This document shows positions 46,521 through 55,938 of a DNA stretch of 64,000 nt, in pieces. Source of the stretch: Zarea fungicola (taxonomy: Eukaryota > Ascomycota > Sordariomycetes > Hypocreales > Cordycipitaceae); contig FWCC01000264.1 of the NCBI GenBank assembly GCA_900169235.1, forward strand, positions 1 through 64,000, in the 5' to 3' direction. Position numbers and translations under genes: made by a program. Numbering within the stretch: position 1 is the first letter of the stretch; every line of letters starts with the position of its first letter. Under the pieces are notes generated by a model that did not search any database, had not been told where the DNA came from, and was given only the letters and a program-made list of their open reading frames with translations.

Positions 46521-48656
46521 ATGCCGCAAAGGGACGATCCGTCCCCGCCCAGTGGGTTCAACATCCAAATACCGTCGCCAGAACATCGCGCAAACTTCAG
46601 CCGTATGGCGGTACCAGCTTCACTTGCACCATCAATTTCTGGCACCCCGAGCAGCCCGAATCGTTATACACCAGTCGAGACTCTGGAAGCCGAAGAAGGC
46701 AACGTAAACATTACAAGGCGTCAAGGAGGGATGTCTGTCTTTTCCTTGTGGAAATGGGAGCTGCTCTCATTGGTTACCAGTCTGTTGAGCTTTATTGCTA
46801 TCGTTATTACGCTGTGCGTTTTCCAGAACCGTGTGCTGTCGAATTCATCGTGGAAGCTACCCATATCTATCAACGCCATTGTCGCTATTTTATCGACATT
46901 ATTCAAAGCCTGTCTGGCAATGCCTGTCACAGAAGGTACGTTTTCATCCTTTCCTGTAAAGGTCTATAGTCAATGTCTTCTGCCTTCTTCTCGTTGCCCT
47001 CACTCACTTCAATTTCACTGCTCACATCATTTCCTCTTAGGCATTAGCCAGTTGAAATGGATCTGGTTCTCGCGCCAGCCTCGTAGTCTCGAAGACCTGG
47101 ACTTGTACGACAGGGCCAGTCGCGGCGCATGGGGTGCCGCAGCCATGGTATCCAAGCCTTTCAGTCGAGGTCCCAAGCCAGTTCTCGCCAGCTTTGGTGC
47201 GTTAGTCGCTCTCATTGTATTGGCCACCGACCCTTTCTCACAGGCTAGTGTCTCCCTCAAGCCATGCTGGATTGAAGCCGACCACCAGGCGAGCATTCCA
47301 CGCACCAACAATTACACTTCCGTTGCTGGCCGTACAGGCCCAAGTATCACTGACTACATACTTGACGCGGGGATGAGCCTTGCTGCCTATATGGGGGTCT
47401 TGAATCCCCCAGCCAACTCTTCCGTCAGTGTGCCAGTGTCGTGCAGCACGGCTAACTGCGTTTTCCCAAGTGATCAGGGGGCTACCTTCACCAGTCTGGG
47501 AATGTGCACTCTTACTTGGGACGTCTCAGACCAAATCGACACCTTGCCTACCATACCAGACAACGTTGGATGGAACTATACCTTGCCGTGGGGTACTCAT
47601 CTTACGTCGGGCAGTATGATCAGTTCCAGTTCTACGATTGTGCCTCACACGACGTTTGCGGTCAAAGGTGAAGGCCCATGGAACCAGACCAGCATGCTCG
47701 ACGTGCAGCTTCTCGGTGTAAGGTACAAGAATTCCAGTTGCGATACTGCCACCTGCGCGTGGGACATCAACCTTCTCAAGCCTGTTGCGTACCTCTTCTC
47801 CCTCATCCCTTGCGTGCAAACATATGCAGCCAACTTCACCGATGGTAAGTATTGGGAAAAGGTTATCGATGAGCAGTATCTTCACTGGGTTGTGCCAAAG
47901 CCTGTAGGCTTTCAACTGGCCTTGAATCGGACACTACACAGTGGTAAATGGCAGGACTGTGTGGGCACTCCGACGGCAACAGGGAACAACACCGTAGAGG
48001 TGTACCCGCCGCCATTGGTAGGATCCGTGCCTCGTTCAACATGGTATCCACCGGAGTGTGTCTACTCGATGCGGTACGCATCAGCAGGCGCCCTCGCGAG
48101 CTTCATAGGCCCGGGAGACCAGTCAGTCAATGGCCCAGGTGGTTTCTTCAGTATACATCAGGGATTGACGTTCATGGATGATCAGGGGCCACCTCTCGGT
48201 GGTTTTTGGATGGAATCTCTCTGGAAGAAAGGCAACATGACTCTTGAGAGTGTGGCTCAGTTTGCAGAGCACCTCGGCGTGTCAATCACTTCACAGCTGC
48301 GGAAAGCGGCTGAAGGGCCAGACGAGCTGCGCACACAGCGCGGAGCAACATTGCAGAGAGAAACGTGCATCTTAGTGGAGTGGAAATTTCTGAGTTTCTT
48401 GGCAACGATTTTGATGCTGGAAGTGGTCTTCTTCATATCGGTGATTGTGGTCAATTACAGGAGCAGCTGGGGTGCAGACTGGAAGTCGTCTACCCTAGCC
48501 GTAGCATTTCAAAACGTTGGTTGTGCGACGATAGGGAAAGAGGGCAAGCCGTCACGGGAGCTGGACAAGGACCTACATGAAGCAGCCAGGTCCGTCCGGG
48601 TGTTATTTGCGGACGTTGATGGGCGGTGGCAGCTACGCAAAGAGCCGACTTTCTAG
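46521..48656 (+). CDS. DUF3176 membrane protein
   Basis: Two exons (46521-46935 and 47041-48656) encode about 676 residues. After a hydrophilic N-terminus a first membrane helix lies near residues 80-101 (WKWELLSLVTSLLSFIAIV), then a second (SINAIVAILSTLFKACLA) and the DUF3176 hallmark ISQLKWIWF with LEDLDLYDRASRGAWG. A third helix (VLASFGALVALIVLATDPF) leads into a large domain rich in N-glycosylation sites and paired cysteines (CSTANC; CDTATC), probably extracytoplasmic. A final helix (FLATILMLEVVFFISVIVV) and a cytosolic tail end the protein. The family is widespread in ascomycetes and has no known function. The 105-bp intron is a multiple of three and open in frame. The start at 46521 has context AAACCATG. 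Confidence 0.85.
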   Translation: MPQRDDPSPPSGFNIQIPSPEHRANFSRMAVPASLAPSISGTPSSPNRYTPVETLEAEEGNVNITRRQGGMSVFSLWKWELLSLVTSLLSFIAIVITLCVFQNRVLSNSSWKLPISINAIVAILSTLFKACLAMPVTEGTFSSFPVKVYSQCLLPSSRCPHSLQFHCSHHFLLGISQLKWIWFSRQPRSLEDLDLYDRASRGAWGAAAMVSKPFSRGPKPVLASFGALVALIVLATDPFSQASVSLKPCWIEADHQASIPRTNNYTSVAGRTGPSITDYILDAGMSLAAYMGVLNPPANSSVSVPVSCSTANCVFPSDQGATFTSLGMCTLTWDVSDQIDTLPTIPDNVGWNYTLPWGTHLTSGSMISSSSTIVPHTTFAVKGEGPWNQTSMLDVQLLGVRYKNSSCDTATCAWDINLLKPVAYLFSLIPCVQTYAANFTDGKYWEKVIDEQYLHWVVPKPVGFQLALNRTLHSGKWQDCVGTPTATGNNTVEVYPPPLVGSVPRSTWYPPECVYSMRYASAGALASFIGPGDQSVNGPGGFFSIHQGLTFMDDQGPPLGGFWMESLWKKGNMTLESVAQFAEHLGVSITSQLRKAAEGPDELRTQRGATLQRETCILVEWKFLSFLATILMLEVVFFISVIVVNYRSSWGADWKSSTLAVAFQNVGCATIGKEGKPSRELDKDLHEAARSVRVLFADVDGRWQLRKEPTF

Positions 48657-48811
48657 GAGGCAGCCGTCACTGTAGACTGCGTGGTACTTTGTTGATTTCA
48701 TGGAGCACTCCCCTTTGCTTGTAGCACTTTCGTTTTAGCCCATGTTAAAGGAATTACATTCAATTTGATATTCATTTATCGTGTGCATCTCCCATGGATT
48801 TCGCATAACTG

Positions 48812-49873
48812 TCATGATCTCCTTCGCATCACCGGCAAAATCCTAACATACCACAACGGGTGCGGATCCCCCCAGAGGCCGCGGACCATCCGGACACTCC
48901 CACGTTTGGTTTCCAAACTGTTTTCCATCATGTGTCTGTCTATATCCCCGTCGCGGGGATCCCAGGCCACAGCCCTCCAATTTTTATCATAGATGGAGCT
49001 CCCATTGCCCAGATTCTGCCATGCCGTTACTTCAAGCCTTCCCCTGGAGCAACGCGCCTCGATTTCGGTGGCACAGAACCGGCATTGGTGGACAAAACAT
49101 GCGTTTCTGTATTCTATGGCAATGGAAATTCCTCTCATAAACTCAAGCAGCTCATATTGAACTGGTACTTCTCCACGGCCAGGCAAACGCAAGTGGCAGC
49201 ATACAGACAATTCCCCAATGTGGCGAATTGTCACCCTTTTGTGCCACTCCGAGTAGACCCAAACGGATTTTCTCAAGTATCTACCATCTACTATTCTCGC
49301 TTCCATGGTGAATGATGCTTGCAGCCAATGGTGACTGACTGGTTGCGCGAAGGGGGCGAGTAACCGCCGGAGATAGTCCTCTTGTGTTCGGGTTGGGTCC
49401 GGCAGGCGGGCTAGTTTTAGCGAAATTTGGACATGATTGTGACTGACATGATACTTGCTTCCTGCCGGCTCGGAATGGAGATTAATCCGATACCACTTGG
49501 GGCAGGTCTGCGCTGTTGCCAGTACACCACGGTGAGGAGTGTCCTGGTAATCCACATCGTGCAATACCAGACATTCTTGGCAAGCCCACTTGCCTGGAGA
49601 TTCACGTGCCAGTATGGACAAGTATAATAAGAATTCTTTATAATGGGCGTAGGCAATGCGAGACCTACGCCGGTAGCGGAGTGCGGTATGTAGGCTTCTG
49701 CAGGTATGAGATAGAACCAATAAGCTGTGGCCGGGCAGATGATCGGTGATGCATAGAATGACATCAAGAGGAAGTTGAAGAAGCAAAGCCTCTTGGACGA
49801 TCTTTTTCTTGCGCGTAATTTGTTGTAGTGTCCAATTGGCATAGCCGGACATGAGAGCCACAAGATTCATCAT
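48812..49873 (-). CDS. F-box domain protein
   Basis: A single exon encodes 353 residues. An F-box-like motif lies at about residues 30-66: LLLQLPLDVILCITDHLPG followed by LLVLSHTCRSLHTAL. The rest shows paired cysteines (CQEC at about residue 98; CRFC) and Trp-rich segments but no WD40 or LRR repeats. F-box proteins bind Skp1 and select substrates for SCF ubiquitin ligases; the substrate is unknown. Many fungal F-box proteins of this size are lineage-variable. Tail-to-tail with the DUF3176 gene, 155 bp apart. Confidence 0.75.
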   Translation of the reverse strand: MMNLVALMSGYANWTLQQITRKKKIVQEALLLQLPLDVILCITDHLPGHSLLVLSHTCRSLHTALRYRRRSRIAYAHYKEFLLYLSILARESPGKWACQECLVLHDVDYQDTPHRGVLATAQTCPKWYRINLHSEPAGSKYHVSHNHVQISLKLARLPDPTRTQEDYLRRLLAPFAQPVSHHWLQASFTMEARIVDGRYLRKSVWVYSEWHKRVTIRHIGELSVCCHLRLPGRGEVPVQYELLEFMRGISIAIEYRNACFVHQCRFCATEIEARCSRGRLEVTAWQNLGNGSSIYDKNWRAVAWDPRDGDIDRHMMENSLETKRGSVRMVRGLWGDPHPLWYVRILPVMRRRS

Positions 49874-51041
49874 GGCTGCTAGGCACGATCGTGTCGAATG
49901 GTGAGAAGCTGTAATGAGCTGCGAAGTAAGAAAAGTCGGACAGAGTGACAGAAAATAAAGGGGTAAACCGCAAAAGAAAGGATACGAAAGTTTTTCCTAT
50001 TATACACCAGTCCGAAGTTTCTAAAAAGAAAAAGACAAACTTTGAGTAGCGAGTGGCTTGGCTGGGAAACTTTGTTTACAGATTATCCGCCCCGTGGATG
50101 CAATGTCAACGATACGAGACCAAGATGCCTGAAAAATGGCTCAAATTGTACGGCTTTGAATGGCATGCTAGGGATAGTCGATATACGAGAGAGTAGGACT
50201 ACGTCGAGGATGATGCAAGGTTCCTGGGCGAATAGCTGTTGGAGTAAACGGCAGTCCCAGGAACGAATGATTCTACTATTTTGTAAGTTTGCATCTCAAA
50301 AATCAAATTCATAGGGATGAGAAATTGCTACCGAAAATTCAGGGTCGCGAGGTTGGAACCTGAATTATATCCTCGACAGATCAACCGCGAAGCTGGCTAG
50401 AATAGCACGAGTCTCTTTAATGACATCATAGATAAACTTTCAATATTGTTTGTTATTTTACTCTATTTATTTTATTTGAATTCCTTCGGACTAGTATTTT
50501 CTCGCGATTTTGCGGCGCTGCGTCATTTGCAAGCCAAGGGCGTCCGGCCTAGCACGCTTGTACATGGTAACTTGGAATATCACCACTTGTAGAAAAAAAG
50601 CTTCGCGCAGCCACCAAAATGACTGAAACTCACTTTATCAAAGCGAAACAACGACTTCGCAGTAGCCGAAATCATCGACGCTCCAACAACTGAGAGCATC
50701 CCATTTAATAGGATTACTCCGTTACCAGTCGCCTTTACTTGCAGCATCGTCACTTTTCTTTGCGTTTCGCTTACCTCCCTGTGCGGAGGCCTTCGACTCT
50801 CTTTATTCAAGCCGAGCCAGCCGAGCCGCAAAAGTGTGCATCGCATCATCATCCATCTAACCATTACAAAACGACCTATCTATCTCTTCCATTCTACATT
50901 AACTCTCTATAATCCTTCGGTTTTTTTCTTCAATTCTCTCTCAGTTTTTCTAACGACTCGAAAAGAAAAGGAACCCCGCCCAACGCAAAAGCTACCATCG
51001 CAGCCTCCTCATACTTGTTTTCACTCACCAGAACTCTCAAA
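49874..51041. promoter_or_regulatory. Divergent region between F-box and macro-domain genes
   Basis: 1.17 kb. A CT-rich stretch at about 50875-50955 (e.g. CAATTCTCTCTCAG) precedes the macro-domain gene and is likely its promoter or 5' leader. No extra gene recognised. Confidence 0.5.
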
Positions 51042-51780
51042 ATGGCCTCACACGCCATCTCACTTGGAGAGATACCGTCTCTCGCCTCCCTCTATGGCGC
51101 GTCCAAACTTGTCGCCAGCACCCGCTCAGCCGCTTTTTCTCCTTCTTCCCCATCTGCCTCTGCCAACCAGCGCGCAGCCCTGATCCGCGGCGACATCACC
51201 AGGCTCCAGGTCGACGCCATCGTTAACGCTGCCAACAGCGCGCTCCGTGGTGGGGGCGGCGTCGATGGCGCCATCCACACGGCCGCAGGCCCGCGTCTCC
51301 TCGAAGAGTGCCGCACCATCGGCGGCTGCCCTACGGGTGAGTCGCGCATCACCAAGGGTTATCGTCTGCCCGCGACCCATGTGATTCACACAGTCGGACC
51401 CATCTACAGCAGCAAGGACGTGAGCGAGCCGCTGCTGGAGAGCTGCTACCGATCCAGCCTGCAGCTGGCAGCCGAAAAGGGTCTCAAGTCAATTGCCTTC
51501 AGTGGCATTAGCACCGGCGTCTATGGATACCCAAGCGTGGCCGCCGCTGTAGTGGCCTGCAGGACCATCAGGGAGTATCTGGATCAGCACGACGGGCCAC
51601 TTGAAAAGGTGGTGCTTGTTACGTTTCTGCAAAAGGATGTTGACGCCTACAATGCAGTCCTTCCGTGAGTATCCTCCAGGACGGCTTCATCACAGAGTCA
51701 TTTGCTAATAGGACTTACAAAGTTTGTTCTTTCCACCGGCTGAAACTGTTGTTACTGCTTCCCCCGCGACCGGACAGTAG
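51042..51780 (+). CDS. Macro-domain ADP-ribose hydrolase
   Basis: Two exons (51042-51664 and 51723-51780) encode about 226 residues. The macro fold shows its ADP-ribose-binding elements: IRGDITRLQVDAIVNAANSA, the glycine loop GGGGVDGAIHTAAG, and FSGISTGVYGYP. This is the MacroD-like type, which removes ADP-ribose from proteins or hydrolyses O-acetyl-ADP-ribose. The N-terminal 45 residues are Ser/Ala-rich. Without splicing the frame ends NAVLP; a 58-bp intron (donor GTGAGT, acceptor AAAG at 51722) adds LFFPPAETVV and a short tail, the normal C-terminal end of the family. That last exon is my inference from frame and family. Confidence 0.85.
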
Positions 51781-52070
51781 CCTAGAACGCAGTCACCCGA
51801 AGCCATGCGTTCATGGCTTCTACATAGGGAGACTGACTAGCCAGGCATCGTGTATATACGTGAGGGTATCATACCCCTAGATAGATGGCTGGCCACCCTG
51901 GTTCCTTATCAAGCACCTTTACATAGTTCATTTGAAACGACAGGGTGATCGAGCTAGTTGTAATTTGATGGAGACAATGGCACAATGGTGAGAATGCTCA
52001 AGACAGTAGCGTAGCTGGCTTCTTACCAAACAAAAAAACTGTTTTCAATATTCATTTCCAGAGTTGCAAA

Positions 52071-54158
52071 CTATTTCCCTCGCCCCTCTGCCAGTTTCGC
52101 AATCATCATCTTTAGTTCTGCAATCTCTGATCGAAGCTTCTTCACCTCCAAAACCGCCGCATCTTCCTCAACATTCGGCTTTACCGCGTTGCACGCCTTG
52201 ATCCATCCCTCTGCCTCAAAGTCCATCTCATGCGCCAACTGCTCCCACTCTTGCACCACGTCATCATCTTCCTCACCTCTGGCGCGGTTCTGGCGAATCC
52301 TATAGGCTGTTCTTGTCTCCAAGAATGCCGACACGAGAAGCAGTGGCGAGTAGAAGAATGCCATGACCCAGTCATTAACTGTCTTGTACAGATGCCTCGG
52401 CATCCACCACTCGGCAAATCCCGAGACAACAATCTCGACAAGATTCAAAGGCGCAATGAATACATTTTCGTCTGGAGCTCGAACAAACTGCATGGTTTTT
52501 TGTGCAAATAGCGCCAGGTATTCGTCGTCTGCATTTTCGTAAATGTCTTCGTAGGCAGAGTTGTACAAAGCAATGAGAATGTTGAGGAGAATAATCTATT
52601 AATGTGTCAGCAACTTTACAATTCGCAAGGAAAGTGACTGGCTTACCATGACAACAAATGTGAAGCAGTAGTAGAGAATGATACCCCAAGGATGACCAAA
52701 TGATTCGAAGCCGTCGAATTCCGGACTTTGCATGATCGCCTTCAACATGGACTCGATAATAAACGGCGCATCATCAATAAAATTGTTATCGGAAAGATCC
52801 AGACCGATAAAAGCCTGGAGGAAGCCGATGATGATGATGACAAGTAGCGCAAAGAAAATCATCGATTCCTTCATCATAACCTTGAGCACAACAAGCATCG
52901 CGCCAAAGAATCGGAAGCTGTCGAGATAGAGCAACAAGCGAGACCAAAATAAGGGGGCGGTAAAAGCTAGCATATTGTTGCTGAGAGTGCTATAATACTG
53001 CTTTCTGTCATCAGAATCGGGGGCTTGCAGGAGCCCGACTATTTTAAAGGCCAGGGACACGGTCAAGAATGAGTAGAGCAAGCCATTGAAGGCGTTCCAG
53101 AAGCCCAGGATTTGATGACCAGCTTTGTAGAACTTAATAAACTCGTCACAAATAAAACCGAGCGTAAAGATGTAAAGCGCCACCTCAGTACCGTCAAACA
53201 CGCTGCCGCCGTTGGCCGAGTTGATAGCGGCGGTATACAAGGCGAGGTACGCAATGGAGAATAGCATTTGGGCAGCGTTCTGGTTTCGAGGTGATCGCAT
53301 TCGGTCGGGATCCATGTGAATGAAAAAGTTGGGATTGTCTTTATTCTTATAGTCGACGAAGACGGAAGGGTCGTTTTCGTCTTGGATCAGCCAGCCGCGC
53401 CATAGATAGCTGATGCATTTCTGGTAGCCGGAAGAACCAATCACGCGCAAAGAATGCAAATCGACTGCCTTTTCGATGACATTAACAGGCGTTGTTGGAG
53501 TTCCGTCGACGATGAAGGAATATCGGCGAAGGAGAACGGCGTGTAGGAGGTGGGTTGCATCGTCTTCTGCCTCGATTCTAGGCGGCGAGTTAGTAAGTAT
53601 CGAAGGGGGTGGGTGGGTTGGAACATTTCCTACAGTGCCTTGGCAATAACACAGCAAGCTTCGGCTCGTAACTTGTGCAATCCTGCATCCCATAGTTCGG
53701 CAAGCGCTTCACGTTGGAACCATTTTTGATTGACGAGCAAAGCGTACACCTGGGTCAATTGAGTTAGCTACTGCAAGCAAGGACCCTGGGACTTTCGATA
53801 CGTGGCTATTTATACGTACGACGCAGGATTTATGAGACTCGCCGCCTGCTTCCTTGGCAGCCTGTATGACTTGCTGGGTGATTATTTTGCTATGCGGCGC
53901 CGTGATTCGGGTTTCCTCCATTTCGCAGGGAATGCATTCTTGGACCAGGTGGCGCAGGCGAAGACAGACTTTAGTTACGTCAGTGGCCGGAATGGCAGAC
54001 GTAAGGCGGTCTCGTACATGAGGCGGGACGACTACAGTGGTGGTTGGCGAAAGTTGGGTTAGCTATTGCGCAGTGTTACTTGGGTGAGAAGGTGACGACG
54101 ACGGGTGCATACGGGCGCGCTCCTCCTCATGGAGCAGATCGCGGTGCGCAGGGTCCAT
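52071..54158 (-). CDS. YVC1: Vacuolar TRP-type calcium channel Yvc1
   Basis: Five exons on the minus strand (54158-54113, 54031-53820, 53749-53634, 53577-52647, 52595-52071) encode about 609 residues. The cytosolic N-terminus (with ALLVNQKWFQREALAELWD and LHSLRVIGSSGYQKC) precedes about six membrane helices. The TRP-like pore and last helix (GWNAFNGLLYSFLTV equivalents; IIGFLQAFIGLDLSDNN; YYCFTFVVMIILLNILIALYN) follow, and the C-terminus is acidic then coiled-coil (VLEVKKLRSEIAELKMMIAK). In yeast Yvc1 releases Ca2+ from the vacuole on osmotic shock. Exon 1 codes only 16 residues; its 81-bp intron has a GCTAAC branch site and TAG acceptor, and intron 3 shows TACTAAC. An ordinary gene-finder could start too late, at the internal ATG 53921. 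Confidence 0.88.
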
Positions 54159-55938
54159 GCTGAGCAGTCAGAACGTGGTCTCCTCGATCAAGTGAAGGAT
54201 TGCAGTTATTTATGGATGATGATTGACGTGACAGGAACTGAGTTGCAAGACATGTGCAAAGTGAAAGAAGAGGAGAAAAGGCTAGAAACTAGCTACAAAC
54301 CGAAAGTGAATGAATGACGAAAGCGGCAGGGATTGGTATCGGGGGCTTTGGCTGGCTGGTGGATGGCGATCTACAATTGTTGGAGCTTGGGGAGCTCGGG
54401 CCAGCGAATTGCGCGGGGTTCTAGCTGCGGATGAGCTGTAATCTAGTGCTTGATGCCGCTAAAGCGACCGACAAACATACCCATACGGTCATGGTGTGCC
54501 ATTTTATTGTGTTTTTGAACAAATCCGTGGCATCGATTATTTCGATATATATATAAATAGGCAAATATATCGAGTTATTTGCGTAATAACCTTGGTTCCT
54601 TGACTTACGCTTCAACGACATTCTGGCTGTCAGGAATGCGCCAGCCCAGCAAACCAAGCCACGTTCTTTCAGCACAGCACAAACTACCAGTAAGTTATAT
54701 ACTGTATGTAGGTGGTTAACAACCCCCCTAGTACTAGGTACTAAGGTAGTACCATGTAGCCCATGTCCTTCACCTTGCTACCATCTCGATTATGGAATAA
54801 AATAATGTACCGACCAGTTACGGCACAAATTGGGTCTAGCAAACGCCGCCTATTCCCCCTTGACTGTAAATGGCCGATACAGTCTTCGGTGTAACTAGGA
54901 CCCTACTGCATACAGCGACAGCATTTCTCACTGCACCTAGACACAAACAAGGACTGGGCATGATATTCCTGCTGCTAGCTACGTGGTCAGCTGGTTATAT
55001 AATTTTTGATTTTTGATTTTTTTACTTTACGCCACCACGAGCCAGCAATTTGGCCTATGGCTGCCTGGCCGCGAAACCCCCGGCCCGTCGTATAACCTTG
55101 CTTATTAGTTAGCGGCTTCCATATCCCGCCGTCCTTTAATTCACCAATTCCATCCAGGCGGTTCTGCTTGACACTCGCTGCACGGTGACTTGTCTTGTGC
55201 TAGTGCGTGGCTGTGGCGCCCACCTTCAGCGCCGCCGCTTCTGCGCAGACTGCATACTTATTGACTGCTGCAAAACGCCTTGCGAGCCAACCTTTCCACA
55301 ATGGCAGACAAACAAGGCTGTTGCAAGACGATGGGTTGCCCATGGATGGGGTTTGGATCAAATCGGGCCATACATCTCGGGCGGCCCGTCCATCAAGTGG
55401 GTGGTAGCGACCGTGGTCGCCCATGTCCTTGGTCGCTGGCCGGCTTTCTCACCGGCCCTGGATTGGCAGCATTTGCCGGCAACCAATGATTTATTTGGCC
55501 AGAACTGAACCTGCGGTACTGCCTAGCACTCTTTCAGCCTCTGGAAGCCTTCTGAGTCACTTTGCCGTGTGGCCCCTTGGTCTGCTTGTTGGCGATCCCG
55601 CTGAGGTCTAGCCGCCAGCCACATCACACAGCATAAGACGCCGGCTGCCTGGCTGTCTGCCTGATGCCGCCTCGTTCCAAGAGCTGCATGCGACCCTGAA
55701 TACATTGATAAATATGGCTGTTTGTAGCAGCCCGCTCGTTTTCTCTTCTTCTTTATTTTCCTTCCTTCTTCATTCATTCACTTTTATAGCCCCATTCACG
55801 TTTGCATAGCCTGTCACAAACATCGGGTCCCAGCGCCTATTTTCCTCTACACAGTACCCCTCAGGACTCTTTAAAAAGCACCAGACTCGCACATCTATTT
55901 CTACGAATGAAATTTTGTTCAACCTGACATTCATCGAT
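54159..55938. promoter_or_regulatory. 1.8 kb divergent region between YVC1 and AAA gene
   Basis: Includes an AT-rich stretch (54530-54600), a CTAGTACTAGGTACTAAGGTAG-type tract (54708-54765) and a pyrimidine-rich leader (55740-55800). A six-codon upstream ORF (55907-55927) ends 11 nt before the AAA start. No further gene recognised. Confidence 0.5.
55907..55927 (+). promoter_or_regulatory. Upstream ORF ahead of AAA ATPase gene
   Basis: ATG AAA TTT TGT TCA ACC TGA lies directly before the main ATG at 55939. If the transcript starts upstream of 55907, ribosomes would meet this ATG first and could be delayed. Confidence 0.5.

Noticed and set aside
55185..55508. Plus-strand 107-codon open frame with many cysteines
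   Set aside because: No signal peptide, no conserved motif, competing frames in the same stretch; not supported as a gene.
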